A stretch of DNA of 64,000 nucleotides from Pestalotiopsis fici W106-1 (GCF_000516985.1 NW_006917099.1:186001-250000); one strand, 5' to 3'. Positions 33,210 to 46,014 are shown, numbered from the stretch's first letter. The notes: generated from the letters alone by a model not told the origin. A program made the numbers and translations.

Positions 33210-36200
33210 GTGCGAGTCTGTAGCGAAGAGTGGACTACAGGAAGACCCAGATCATGCTCAGAGACCGTCCCCTGCAGTCTACTCTAGATTGACAGTTAGG
33301 GCCGAGCCCGCGGTTTCTGGTCTCTGGTTTCGATCCTGTTCGGGCACAACAGAAAAACGAAAAGGCTATAATCGAGAACCCCCGACACCACCCTTTTCGA
33401 TTCAAGGAATTCGACAGATCGGTGAAAGCAGAAACTTGGGCAGGAAAAAGAACTATGGGGAAGGAAAGGAAAAACAAAAAAAGTCATGACTTGTATGTGT
33501 ATGGGGCAAATGACGTTTCGAAGCATTCAGCGCCGTTCGACGAGGACCAACAAAAAAAGTTATCGAGGCATTATACCCCATCAGCAGACCGGCAATTCAC
33601 GTCGCGAAGCATCAACGGCGTTAGAGGAAACGGAAATCACACAAAAAGCAAAAAGAACCGGGTTTGGATTTATCACAATTTTTTTCTTGTTATTTTCCGG
33701 CAACGACAGCGATCGAATCAACCAATCCCTGAACAGTGAGAGTGGTCATCTGGGAGTTCAGGCCCGAGCATGAAGCATTATTTGCGGCATGGCGATATTT
33801 CTTGTCAGTCGAAACACAGGATCAATCTGTCGCGCACAATTGGTACTGCTGGTGCATCAAGCACTTGAAGACTCGACACTTCATTTCGTGCGTATATCTT
33901 TATTTCTGGTCTTGTATTGGAAGGAAGCTCCTCTTCAGCGGACTTCTTCTCTGTACATATTCACGCATTTACAGATCTTGCCAATAAGATATCATGGACT
34001 GTTGTTTGGCACTGTTTTTATTTTTTCTATTCTATCATGACCTTGTTCTTTTTTTACTCACTTTGGTGGCATATGGCCACGCAGCATTGCGTGAAGGGAA
34101 AGATGGATAGCGTCGGCGTTGGCGGCGGACGAGTGTGTGAAGCCGTCATCTATTTGTGTCTCCGTAGATGCCGTTCTGGTCGTCTGCTGGCTTGTACTAC
34201 CCGGTCTGCGACCCATTGCTGTTTGGCCAGACCGGTGCAAAGCGAGCGGGATTTGAGGGGTATTCCACGCAGTGATCCAAACTCGGTCAACTGAACCAAA
34301 TGTATATATACCTTCTGACGTAGAATCACATATTCGAAATCCAGTTTCACAATTGAAAAAGGAAAGACGATTCGAGGCCTCTCATGCAGGCTGAGGGCTG
34401 CGAGAATCGTGCATCTCCGAGGAAGCAGGTGTCTTGCCCGCTCTCTTACCCCGCGTAATTCAATAAAAAAAGAGACTGGAAGCGGCTGACACGATGTGTT
34501 CCCTCACCTTGCAGCTTTCTTCTGTCTTTGCTGCATATGCCTAGGTATGCAACACGAGAAGAGAGCTTACCCTGTTTGTCTCTGGGCTTGTCTGTCCGAC
34601 TTTACCCCAACGATGAGCGGCCCCGTGACAGGACGAATAGGTTACAAACCCCGAACTTCATACTCCGAATTCGTGAGACCTTACCCAAACTTGGCGTGTA
34701 TTGTTCTTGCATTTGCACACAGTTCACTGCCTCCTCGACACAGAACACTTTGACGGTGGCCATGTCCGAGGCAGACGCGTATATACGCGCGTGTGTGTCC
34801 ATGATAATTGCGCACTCGACAGGGTTCCAGACACGGAATCGCGACCGCAGTGGAAACAGTGTTTCCTCTCTTTTCTTGCGAGAGTGGCTTGTGGATACCT
34901 CGTTTGTATCTGCAGTCCTTGGCAGTATCTCTCCTCCTGCAAGCAAGAGTCCGCCTCATAAAAATGGTTCCTCCCGAGGCTAGAGGGCTTTTTAATCATG
35001 ATTTTCGTCGCTTCTTCGGAGATTCCTAATTTATCGATAACCTGGGCCTATGCCATTGTTGGACTCGGTGGCACCAGGGTATAAGCTTCGTTTGCAGTGA
35101 GGGGTTCCCGGCCCATCCATCGATCTCCGTGCGCGTGGATCCTACGTTTGACCGACACCGACACCGACACTGCCGTTCATCGTGTTGTTTCGCTCAGTGG
35201 CGTGTGCGAGCTTCAGTCCTGCCTCCCGTATCTCCATCATCAAAAGAGAACCATCAATCATGGCGACGACATATTCTCGGTCGGATGAAGATACGGGCCT
35301 GTATGCGCAAAGACTTCTTGATGGCAGCTGTAGGAGCCTGGTCAGTGTTGGGATTCCCCTCCTTAGCCAATGGAGCCCATGACGGCCCGCCATAATAGGC
35401 AAGTGCTGGCGACTAGTGTTGGTCTGTTGCTTTGATCGTGAGAAGCAGAGAATTCGTCGCGGGTTCCACTTCTAGGCCATGAAATGTATCTGTACCTGGG
35501 ATTGCTCCAGGGCGAGTATACATACCTACCTGGCCCTTTAGTGGGTAAGAGAGAGGGGCACTGCGCGAGTTGGTGCGGCACTAAGAAAATGCTTTTAGCA
35601 GAAGCAGCTCCATCCAAGCAATAAACCCACGAGTGGGTGGGAACAAGTCCTGCTGGACTTCCAAGGCTCTCATTTTTGTTGTAACCTGTTGATGTTCAGA
35701 TTTATCCATCTCGCCAAGCTCGCGACAGCCTCGGTACTCGTTGGACATACCAATCCGATGCGTCTGCCCAGAAGTGCGCATGTATTTGCTGCAAGTCCAG
35801 ATGTCGAATAGTCGCTGTACGCAGTGATGAAGCCAATCTCCAAATTGACATACACAAGTACCAATTTGGCATCGAACTTTGCTGGCATAGATAGTTGGAG
35901 TTGGCGACCATCGTGACCCTCCATCCATCCCCCGTCGTTCTCGTAGTAGCAAACCCAATAGTTCGTGATTCTCGTGGCTCCGACCTTCTCACCGCCTACA
36001 CCCACAAGGCGTTGAGGCCACGCTGGCCATTGTGATGCGTGTCGAACATCATAATGTCGATAGGTCATATGGTCGAAGTTGACTTGGCCAATGCCTTGAC
36101 TTCTTTCTTTCCAAGCCCAGTCAGTCCAGCACCGCCAGCTGACGTGAATTCGAGCGCGGCCATCTCAGATACCCAATGGCGAAACAGCCGTGATGCGTCG

Positions 36201-39096
36201 TTTTCTGAGAAGTCATTTCCGACAAACATTGGTAGATCATGTCCTCTCGTTTCAGCAATTACACTTCGCATCCATGCCAGAGTGACTTGTTCTGGATAGT
36301 TGCATCGTGGAAGAAATAATATTGACGAGAAGTCGACGAGGTTATAATACTCTGCGGAAGCTTGCTGAGCTTGACCAAGTACAGGTACAGCCACGAATTA
36401 TTCGCAACACAGCACTGAAAGATCACTTGAGCTCGGAATGCACCTCATACACGTTTGTCATCAACGTGATAGCTTGTATCTTCTCTTGGAAAGAGGCAAT
36501 GGATAGAAAACATCGTTCACGCAAGTAGATGCACATGTATGAGGTGCCCAGACAGGATGTACAAGAGTAGTCGGGAGCTCACTTGAGCCACGAAACCGAC
36601 CAACCAGCTTTGCAACTAAAGAGAAAAGGAAAATGAGAAGAGGGAAAAATCCGAGTTTCTAGAAGTCAGTTTGGCCCCGGGGCCGCAAACATCAACTGAG
36701 TTTCTATATATGACAAAAAGTAGAATCGAAAATGGTCGAGAAACGGAGATGTGCGAAAATGGGGTTGGCTTTATGTTATCGCGGACAGTCCCGCGGCGAA
36801 CAGGTAGATAGGTAGGCGAGGAATGGGAGGGAGCCGGGCGGCAGAGTGTTTCCCGATGGTTATATACTACTACGAGCAATTGATTTTTCCAATCCATTTG
36901 CTCATCGGTTCTTTGCCTGGCTCCAGACTCTCCGATAGGTATTTTGGCACACTTTTTTTTCTCCCCCCCCTTATCTCCCAGGGCGGCATGTGTTGTCGTT
37001 TCCTAACGGCAATCGATTGAATCGAAGGGGGTCAGTCGGCAGCATGGAGGCAGTCCCCCGGGGGTGGGCAGGCAGTGGAAGATAAGGCCTTTTCTTCTCA
37101 CAAAAGGGACCAGAAGCGATTATTAATAAGAGAATGAAACAATCCCGCGGGATACTCTTTCTTCTACCTAATTAATCCGTATCAGTCTGTCTCTCCCCTG
37201 GTGAATTCCTTTTCTATTTTCTATCTTTTCTTTTTGCCTGTTTTGCGAAATCTCCCCCCCCACGGACGCTCTTTCTCTTGGCTTGCTTCAGTCAGATGGC
37301 ACCTGCCTGCAGTTTGGGAGTATTGGAGGCTCTCTATAATCCTGGGCCTGATCTTGGCTTGGCGCCTTGTTTCTATTGATAAGCGCATCGATTGCACCAT
37401 ATTGTTTTTTTCTGTGTCTGAGCGAGTCGCACACATTATAGTGGGGGTTCAGCGATTAAATATGAAGAATCTTGACCATCACCTCGGTTGGAATTCAGTT
37501 CGTAGTATCAATTTACAACTTGCGAATACAATCTATCAGTCAGAATCACCGTGTCTTGGAAAATGGCCATTACTGGCATGAATTGAAATTAAGTCGCCCA
37601 GAAGGCGTCGTCACCATTGATCATGGAAACCTTCTGATGGTACGGGATCAATGATGGACCTGGAGTCGCTGAGCCAACACTCTATCTCTCTCGATGCCCT
37701 CCTGGCACCACGAGTGGCTTTCCATTTTGAAGCCTGTTGCACACCTTCCTGGTTCATGTGTTTGTATGCTGCCGATGACATCTACTTATTACTCATTTCC
37801 ATTCAAGGCATAGGCGATCTACGCTATCTACGTCTTGTCCGCAAACCAAGCATCGAGTCGTGGCCGGGCCCCCGGAGACTGGGGACTCCAGATTTTCGCC
37901 GATCTGGGGTAAAGGCTTTTTGGCTAGGGCTGATATGATTACGGAAGAATGTTCTTGACGACTTACATCTCCCTTTGGCATGGCATATGTGTACATCCGA
38001 GCTGTCTAAAAACTTTGCTTGGGTGACTGACAAGGAAGCTGCATCAGAGCATGTCAGTATTGAGGCAAGACGAGCATATGTATCCTACTTGATCAGAGTC
38101 TATCTCTTGCACAAAATCGAACATGTTGGCGACAAAGCATAAATATGTAATGTAGTACTAATCGTGACAACCCACGGGTGCTAGTCGGGTAACTAGGAAA
38201 CCACCTGGGCACTGGTGTCAAGGTCTCCCTGCACTTCGGGTCATTAGCTAATGCAATCGGCACATGAGCGTTGCCGGTACACGCGTAAAGTAGTAGGCCA
38301 TAGCTCCTTGCCGTCAAAGCTGTCCGTCTGTGTAGCATCATCGCCCACTCAGTCGTCCAGGTCAATATAGCTGAACAATCTTGTCGCGACTACTCATTGC
38401 CTTGCAGGCAGAACAGTGAATGCAATCATAAAACAATGGGAACAGAGTTCAGTCATTTGGATCGGTGCAGCATGTTCCGGACGGCAGAATGCATGCAATT
38501 GGCCCTTTGGGGAGAACTCTCGCAGTGACGAGGCAGCTCGGAATCAAGGTTGGGGAGCTTTTTAGCTTGGGTGCTTGGCTAGAGGAAGCTCAAAAGATAA
38601 ACCCTAAGGTAGAGGGCACATGATTTTTTGCAGTTTTTGTTCACTAATAAGCGAGATGTGCAAAAAAGAGGGCAGCTAATGCACGGACCACATTGACCAC
38701 AAGCCGCAAACTGACAGTGAAGGCATTGAACCCCACCCAAGCAACCAGCCACCAAACAGCAGCTTGAACACCTGTAGCAGGGCACCAAAGCACCTTTTTG
38801 CAGTGGAAGCAAAGACCCAACACTGGGGACGGGAGACGGAACAAGGAAGAGAAAAAAAAAAAATAGCGAGCCCACACACATTGAGCTGATTACAACTGGG
38901 TTTTGCGCAGCCGAAATTTTTCCATTTCCCACCCTCATCCTACCCAATCCCGCCGCGGCGTCGACGATTTCACTACCACGAGGGTATGACCAGCTGAGGC
39001 CGTATCCTTTCCACAGCCGACCATCAATCCTTCATTGACCGATCGTTATCCTTCATAGCTACGCCTTGCTGAAAGGCGAATAACATCGGCGCCACA
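33210..39096. other. Gene-poor region, 5.9 kb
   Basis: No gene could be supported between the bZIP and Stm1-type genes. Short ORFs occur on both strands. The only ones with protein-like stretches are on the minus strand at about 35670-36394: two adjoining frames, one carrying TRGHDLP and a WVSEM segment that faintly recalls the dynamin middle domain. They are not connected by a good intron and may be a relic. Poly-A and poly-C/G runs are scattered (about 36955-36970, 38852-38863). The right end (38880-39096) is CT-rich and should be the promoter of the Stm1-type gene. Confidence 0.4.
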
Positions 39097-40630
39097 ATGT
39101 CGGTCGCCTCCAAGGTACGTTTTGTGTGATCCTGTCGTCGTTGTCTTCCCACACCTTCTCCCACCAGCTTCGTGCGGTTGCGTATGTGTCCGGGTGTGCG
39201 TAATGTGCGTTTTGTGTGTCGACAAATATCAACCACACGAGGGCATATTCCCGTACAGCTTAGGTCCTTGCCCGCATCGCTGACCATCAATCCTTCCTAC
39301 GACAAACATGTCATTGTCCCAATGGGTTCTTGTTTCTACAGTAGAAAGCCGTCATCATAGCTCATCCCCAATTCCCCTCGCACCTCTGCCGTTAACACAT
39401 GGCTAACAATTGTGGTTTAGAACCTGTTTGACCTCCTCGGTATGATACTCCACTCGAGCAAAGCTAGACAAGGACGCGAGACGACTCGCCGCTCCCAAGA
39501 TGATTGGAACTTTGGCTAACCGGAAGCCGCTGCTACAGGCAATGACATCGAGGATGGCGAAGCCAACAAGGGTCCCGTGAAGACAGTCGACAAGATTGCT
39601 CCTCGCACCACCAAGCGCGACGTCGAGCCCGTGGCCCCGTCGAAGCCTGCTTCCGCCAACACCGGACGCCGTGGACCTGGAGGCAACGAGGGAGGTTCGT
39701 ACATTGCCTCTCTAACATGCCATCAACGAACGTAGACAAGCTAACACCACTGAAGCTTTCCGTGATAGAAACGCTGGCCACTCTGCCAACCAGCGAAGAA
39801 CCACCGACGAGGCTCCTCGTGGCGGTTCCCGTGGCGGCCGTGGTGCCCGTCAACGTGGTGGTATGTATTCATCTACTTGCGGGAATTTCTGCGCGAGATC
39901 CCTCAATCAGCTATAGCAATCACTAACTTTTTGAATTCTAGGCCGTGGTGGTGGCTACCCCCGCGATCGCGATGACCGTCACACTAAGGGTCTGGCCAGG
40001 TAAATTTCCGAATATGCCCGCGTTCATGGTGACAAAGTGCTGACTGGCTTATTTTGTAGCGGTTCCGAGAAGCAGGCTGCCCAGTCTTGGGGCGCCCAGG
40101 AGGGTGCTGCCGAGCAGAAGGACGAGCAGGCTGGCGAGGAGATTGCTCAGACCGAGCTGAAGGAGGCTATTGCCGAGGACGGTGAGGGTATCGAGAACCC
40201 CGCCGAGCCGGAGAACAAGAACATCTCCTACGAGGACTACCTCGCTCAGCAGGCTGAGAAGAAGCTTGCCCTCGGTGGCTCCCTCAACGTCCGCAAGGCC
40301 AACGAGGGCTCCAAGACCGACAAGAAGTGGTCCGCTGCCAAGGAGCTCGTCAAGGACGAGAGCGAGGACTTCATCGCTGCCAGCGCCGGCAAGACCAAGC
40401 GCGAGCGTGAGCGCAAGCAGAAGGCTGTTGTCGACATCGACCACTCCTTCGTTGAGCAGGACCGTCCCCGTGGCGGTGCCCGTGGTGGACGTGGTGGCCC
40501 CCGTGGTGGCCGTGGTGAGGGTCGTGGACGCGGTGAGGGCCGTGGCCGTGGCGCTCCCCGTGGTGGCCGCAGCGAGAACCCTGCCGTCAACCCCAGCGAT
40601 AAGAACGCTTTCCCCAGCCTCGGCGCATAA
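39097..40630 (+). CDS. stm1: Stm1/SERBP1-type ribosome- and RNA-binding protein
   Basis: Six exons: 39097-39114, 39421-39439, 39539-39694, 39756-39860, 39942-39999, 40060-40630; all junctions in phase; 308 residues. The N-terminus MSVASKNLFDLLGNDIEDGE matches the Stm1 N-terminal motif. A KR/RGG-rich segment follows (RGGSRGGRGARQRGG). The middle holds the HABP4/PAI-RBP1-type region with ISYEDYLAQQAEKKL and acidic helices. The C-terminus has dense RGG/GRGEGRGRG boxes and ends SDKNAFPSLGA. The family clamps idle 80S ribosomes and binds mRNA or G-quadruplex nucleic acid; in yeast it acts under nutrient limitation. Codon use is strongly biased to C/G-ending optimal codons, consistent with high expression. 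The first two exons are only 18 and 19 nt, and the first intron is 306 nt, long for this genome and a common trait of highly expressed fungal genes. Confidence 0.93.
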
Positions 40631-41984
40631 GCGGTTGAACACAAGGTCTTCCACCAAGAGCTGGACGTCAGATATCACTGCGCTTCTCAGCCTCTACAAG
40701 CGATACTTGGGGATGTTGGGCTCGAACATCCGTACAAATCACCCAGTCATCGAAAACAGTAGTTTGTGGTGATGCCATGCATTGCCTTACCGAGCAAATA
40801 CCAAAATGAGAAAATAAAAGTTTCCTTATCACCAAACTTGAGTCCGGTGTGGAAAATGGTTGGCCCAGCAAGGAGTCCATTCTGTTCGCATTGTAAGGTT
40901 AGATTTGGTCGTCAATTGATTTGTACTCTTCATTGTCTCGTTTGCTATATATCACTCGGACGGTGATCTAACACTTGTATGCAAGATTGCGCTGGTCACT
41001 CAAATGATACCAGGAAGGCCAAGAGTGCCGTCTTGAACCTCAGTTGGGACTTGTGCCGATACTGGGATTGAATGCGCTAGGGTTTGAGTCCGAGTACGAT
41101 GCCCGCTTCCGACAAAGGGTAGATCATGACACCGGCCTCTTGTGAGCAGTTGTTCTTGTCAGGACTAAAGCAATGTCAGGAGTAAGGCGACTGAATTATC
41201 TAACAGATGTCTAGTAATTTCTCCATGGTATTGTTTCGTATAAGAACACTTTATTGAGCTACCTATCTTTGCCAGAGCCTGCCATCACAACCGACCGACG
41301 GTCTATAGTCTACCACACCATGTGTCGCTCTATTCATCGATGCCTACTTCTTTTGGAACAATCAGAGCACGGCAATTTTCTCGAGGGACTATACAGGAGG
41401 TGACAGCCCGTCCATTAATTTGACATTTTGGATCATAACCGAGACTGTTTTAAATGCAGGTCACTGACTTACCTGCGGGAACTGTTGAGCATTGACATGC
41501 CAGTTGTGGAAAAGAGCCAATTGGTTTCTCTATTTGCTCCTATGGACGTTGGACAAGAACTTCCTGAACAAAAGAAAAACGTGCTTGTTTCTTTTTTTTC
41601 CGTTGTTTGACTGTCCTGTAGTAAGGCCTTGTTAGGACCAGAACAATGGAAATATGTTCTGTTTCGTTGTCTTGCCGTCAAGACATGGAATACGCTCTTG
41701 TATAAATACTCCCAGAATAGCCCCCGACAATTGCTACAACTAGACCAGAGAATCGCAAAACAGACAACCCGAGGAGAATATATATACTGACTAAAACAAA
41801 TTATAACAAGAAGCTAGTCTTCTCGAGTCACGGCTATATCTGCGAGGTCAGGTGGAACGATAATCCTTCCTCAGCCCTTTAGCAGACCACTGAATCCATG
41901 AAGGGCAAAGGAGTAGGTAAGGGATTAACAACACGGGATTAAGGAAGGAAGAGATACAAAAAAAAAANAAAAAAAAAATACAGC
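40631..41984. other. Intergenic, 1.35 kb
   Basis: No gene is seen. AT-rich with TATA-like sequences at about 41701 and 41783. Ends in an A-rich tract (about 41957-41979) containing one undetermined base (N at 41968), so that homopolymer was not resolved in the assembly. Confidence 0.4.
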
Positions 41985-42626
41985 ATGAAGTTTGAGACTC
42001 GTACCACCCAACAGGCCGCCTCGGCTACATCCTCATCTCATCCTCGCCAACCTCCTAGACCCAGCCTCAACCGCGAGAACGCGAGCCTCGAGTCTTGCAC
42101 CTCGCCCGCCCCAAACTATCCGCACAAGACCCGCGCCCGCGCCGGCAACATCATTATCGCCTGCCCATGCCGGGATGCAACGGTAAGCCGTACCATGAAC
42201 AGCAGCAGCAGCAGCAGCAAGAATAATGACGATCAAGAAGATACCAACGTCGTCGTGACATGTTCCACTGCCGCGGGCTACATGGCTGCTGCCGCCGCCG
42301 CCACCGCCGCCGCCGCCACGCAGGAGCAAGTATCAGAGGGTAGCAAGCAACTGGTCGACGACGACAATGACGAAAAGGGCCACGATGCTGATGACGAATG
42401 GGCCGACGAGTCGTTTGATTCTGATGCTGTACCTATCCGACTTGGTTCGCGGCTGCGGGCAGGTAGTTGGAGGGGTGATAACTTTGTACGTCCTTGAGAG
42501 TGACTGTGGAAATACTCCAATACAGGGCTCGGAGAAGGTAAGTAGACCACTATTCGGATATTGAGATACGTTGAGTTGGTACTGGACAACAAATAGATGA
42601 CGTCCTGCTGGTTAGTAGCCCCCTGA
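41985..42626 (+). CDS. Doubtful hypothetical protein, low complexity
   Basis: The frame from the ATG at 41985 is open for 170 codons to 42497. A possible spliced form uses exons 41985-42485, 42526-42537 and 42597-42626. It reads GDNF-GSEK-MTSCWLVAP and gives 180 residues. The first intron would be only 40 nt and the micro-exon 12 nt, so the 3' end is uncertain. The protein has a Ser/Pro-rich head, a Cys pair (IIIACPCRD), a poly-Ser and poly-Ala stretch and an acidic segment (DDEWADESFDSD) followed by basic RLGSRLRAGSWRG. No domain is recognised. An unresolved poly-A tract lies just upstream. The acidic/basic C-terminal half looks more protein-like than the N-terminal half, so the true start may be downstream. 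Confidence 0.35.
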
Positions 42627-43121
42627 AAAGTCTTTACGGAAATAGTCCTCGAAATGACGTGCCAGATCGGAAATACGATGTACGGGTTTCTGAAATTTAC
42701 ATAGAATGACCAGAGAGTTCAATCGCAGCACTTGTCACGAGAGGAGTTTGCATGCACTGTTTCATATATATGCCTGGGAGTTGTTTGGTCACCAGATTGA
42801 TAGCTGCGTTCCAAATCATGAGAATGAATCTTAAAAAGCTGGTTTTGTTCCAGCTCGCATATATACCGCGAGGCCAGTTAGCTGGCCTCCTATAATGCGA
42901 TCATCTCTCAAACAAGTTGCTTCCCTTATGCATGGCAGAAAGCAAATGGGTATCGTTCTTGCAAGCATCCGTACACCTGAATCGTCATGAATTCCTTCTT
43001 TCTTTCCTTTGTGTCTGTGTCTGTCTCTTTTAGTTTCTCAAATCATAAAAACGCCAAAGCCATGCTGGGTGTGTGCTCCTTGCAAATGTGTAAAAAGAAA
43101 AAACGCCAATCGTACTCCTTC
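42627..43121. other. Intergenic, 0.5 kb
   Basis: Carries the 3' UTR of the TFIIIA gene (minus) and of the doubtful ORF to its left. Contains TATATATG-type AT-rich stretches but no gene. Confidence 0.4.
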
Positions 43122-44835
43122 TCAAATCTGTCTCAAAGCAGGGTCCAGAAGACCACCAAGGTCGTTGGGTCCAATCAATTGGCGCATTTCTGCCTCGTCA
43201 TGTCGCCATTCCTCGGCCTCGGGAAAGTAGTTCTGACCGTGAGGTGTTGCGGGGTGAGAGTAACCCCAGTGTTCATCTAGACCCGGTGTGACCGGGTTAC
43301 TAGTGAACGGAGAGGGAATCTCGAATCCCATCAAGTTGGGGTCAGGGATGCTACTCATACTAAAGTCCTGCTCGAGCGTGTCTGACATATTGATGTCAAA
43401 ATGGGTGTGCAGATGACTCTGCATTTCAGCTTGCTGGGCAAACTTCAGAGAACAACCCAGCCAAGAGCATGAAATGGTGCGTCGAGCCGTTTCGCTAGTG
43501 CTGGTAAGCTGGCCAAGCATATCCCGAGGCATCTGCATATCTTGACGGATGGGCATCTCTGCACGTGGAGGAAGGGGACGCGGAATGTCCATGTGAACAT
43601 GACGAATGTGCTTCTCCAGACTGGCCTTTGTAGCAAAGCCACCTCCGCATCCGTCGCTCAAAGGCCAGCTGCTCAAGTCCTTGGCGCTGCTGACATCAAA
43701 TTGGCCACAGACGTAGCGAACACCGTCATGGAAGCTCCTGATGTGAGCCTGGAGATTAGACTGCTTGCTGAAGACCTTGCCGCAGCCCTCGCGAGTACAG
43801 ACGACAGACTTGCGAACTTCTTGAAGGTTGCTGGCGTGTTCGAGTTCCGTGTGTGTCTCCATGGCATCTCTAGTGGGGAAGATCTGATCGCAGAAAGTGC
43901 AGCTGATATGGGCCTTCTTCATGTGGTGTTGCAGCTGGTCCATGGTCGAAAAGCCCACGCGATCCGAGGCACCGTCCTTGAGGCCCTTGTTGCACTCTTC
44001 GCACCAGAACTTGATATCTGCATGCTCCTTCTCGACGTGGCGTCTTAGGGAAGAGGCAGTGTCGAAGCCGGCATCGCAGCCTTCGTGTTTACACTGGAAA
44101 GCAGGCATCTTGAGATGCTCGGCACGAATGTGGCGCTGTAGGGTTTGGTGCTTGCGAAAGGACTGGTTGCAAGGAGGAAAGTCTCGGCAACGAAAGCGTT
44201 CCTGTCCCTCATGGACAAGTTGGTGGCGGCGAAGACGAGTGCTAGTCAAAAAGCTCTTTCCACAGCCGGGCTCCTGGCAAGTGTGCTTTCGCTCGGTAGA
44301 ATGGGATCCTCCGAGATGCTGCTTCAAGTGCTTCTCTTCGAGGTACGACTTGTCGCAACCATCGTGAGGGCACTTGAAAGGTCGCTCATTGGTGTGGGAC
44401 CGCAGGTGAGCAGTCAAACGAGCGGGACGGTTGAAGGCCTTCTCACAGCCGGGCCAAGTGCATCTGATCGTCTTGAGATCAGAGGGGAACTTCTTGCGAG
44501 GCGATGGTGCTGATGTCGGAGTCACGGTAGTAGCAATGGTATCGGGCGTCGAGGCACTGTTGAGATCATCGTCATGGTCGGAGAAGTCGGAGTCCCTGGC
44601 ATCATCGCCGTCGTCGAAATCGGGATAGGCGTCTGACAGCAACAACAAGTTAGCTCAGGGAGAGGGAGAGAAATCTAGGAGCAGGTCGTAGCAACTGACC
44701 ATTTGCCAATTGAACATTGGTCGAGGTTCCAGCGGCAAGTCGCCGACTTCTCTTAGGCAAGCCGAACTCCTCGTCGTCGTCGTGAGTCTTGCGCTTCATG
44801 GTGTCGATTGTGAGTTTGGGTATCTGAGTAGCCAT
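43122..44835 (-). CDS. Transcription factor IIIA, multi-C2H2 zinc finger protein
   Basis: Two exons on the minus strand: 44700-44835 and 43122-44632, joined by a 67-nt intron (GTCAGT...CAG); 548 residues. Exon 1 has a nuclear-localisation-like stretch (MKRKTHDDDEEF, LPKRSRRL). An acidic head leads to a continuous array of C2H2 fingers from about residue 100. Examples are CTWPGCEKAFNRPARLTAHL, CPHDGCDKSYLEEKHLKQHL, CQEPGCGKSFLTSTRLRRHQ and CTREGCGKVFSKQSNLQAHI. Nine are well formed. A further C2H2 (CSWLGCSLKFAQQAEMQSHL) sits after a 50-residue gap. The linker between fingers 5 and 7 is expanded, a feature of fungal TFIIIA. The protein binds the internal control region of 5S rRNA genes and recruits TFIIIC/RNA polymerase III. 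Divergent from rpb6. Confidence 0.88.
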
Positions 44836-45393
44836 TCATGCCGTGGAAACCGGACAGCCAGAAAGCTTGTCTGACATAAGAGGCCTTAACCTTGGAGAGC
44901 GGCGCAGAGCTAGATAAAGTCAATCCGGTAATGGACGCTGTGCATGATGCGACCGACAGAAGACGACCAGGAAAGACGAGCGAATGCTGCTGCGATGGCG
45001 TCGAACAATTGTTGCAGAGCGACCTTTTTTTCGAGAAGAAGAAAAAAGGACCCTTGTGCTAAAATCGTGAATTTGGGTCTCGGCTGTTGGATTGAAAATT
45101 GATTTTGACGCGCTACTTCCAAAATTTTAGCGGAGTGCCGGCCCTCTATCGGGACCACCAGCTTTATCGCGCCAATCAAAGAAACGGCGATCCACTTATC
45201 TCTCCACCATCCCGCATTGGAGCCTCGAAGGCCTTTTCCGTCCACCCTTTCCTTTCAGCCTTGCATATGAAATTTTGCATTCCACTGTCACAAGTCCAGC
45301 TGCCCATTGAGTTGCGATCCCGCCCACACACCAAACAAACACACCACTCTCGAGCTCCATTTCTTTTTTTGAACAAACACTTACTTGCCCAAC
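44836..45393. promoter_or_regulatory. Divergent promoter shared by TFIIIA and rpb6
   Basis: 558 bp separate the start codons of two transcription-machinery genes on opposite strands. The rpb6 side is CT-rich and ends in a CAAACAC-type leader. No TATA box is obvious on either side, as is common for housekeeping genes. Shared regulation is an inference from the arrangement. Confidence 0.5.
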
Positions 45394-46014
45394 ATGTCTG
45401 ACTACGGTGGCGATGACGATGGCAGAGATGACGATGTCGGCGGGTATGTTTGCTGCCGCGTTTTCTTCTTTCCAAAGCAATCTAGCGCGCGCGCGCGCGC
45501 CTTGATCACCGCTAACCGGATCGCGATAGTGACGAGCCCATGTTCGAGGACGAGGAGGATGTTGTCGACGACTTTGATGACGAGGTGCCCGAGGAAGATG
45601 AATATGGCAAGACTCGCGCAGCCGATGAAGAAGAGAACAATGTTGTAGTCTCGGGAGACCCTTCGGCACAGGCAAACCGGGCAAAAGCGGGCGAGAAGTC
45701 GCACAAGGACAAGAAGATTCCAAACGAGGAGCGATCAACAACACCATACATGACAAAGTACGAGAAGGCTAGAATCCTGGGCACACGCGCTCTACAGATC
45801 AGTATGAATGCACCCGTGTTGGTCGACCTCGAGGGCGAGACGGATCCCCTGCAGATTGCCATCAAGGAGCTGCGGGAGAAGAAGATTCCCTTGATCGTCC
45901 GCCGTTACATGCCCGACGGATAGTGCGTATAACGTTCCTGATGCTCAGCTGCGTTGAGACTAACCATGTGACTACAGCTACGAGGACTGGACCTGCGAAG
46001 AGCTGCTGCAATAG
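45394..46014 (+). CDS. rpb6: RNA polymerases I, II and III shared subunit Rpb6 (ABC23)
   Basis: Three exons: 45394-45443, 45530-45922, 45978-46014; 159 residues, matching fungal Rpb6 (about 155). The acidic N-terminus ([40 protein letters not shown]) is disordered and typical. The conserved C-terminal domain reads [40 protein letters not shown] and [20 protein letters not shown], ending [12 protein letters not shown]. Rpb6 clamps the largest subunit in all three nuclear polymerases. The first intron (45444-45529) contains a pure GC alternation of 16 nt (about 45485-45500), a potential Z-DNA tract. The last exon is only 37 nt. Confidence 0.96.

Noticed and set aside
34496..34999. Cluster of ORFs on both strands up to 151 codons
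   Set aside because: Mutually overlapping frames with no domains; no consistent gene model could be built.
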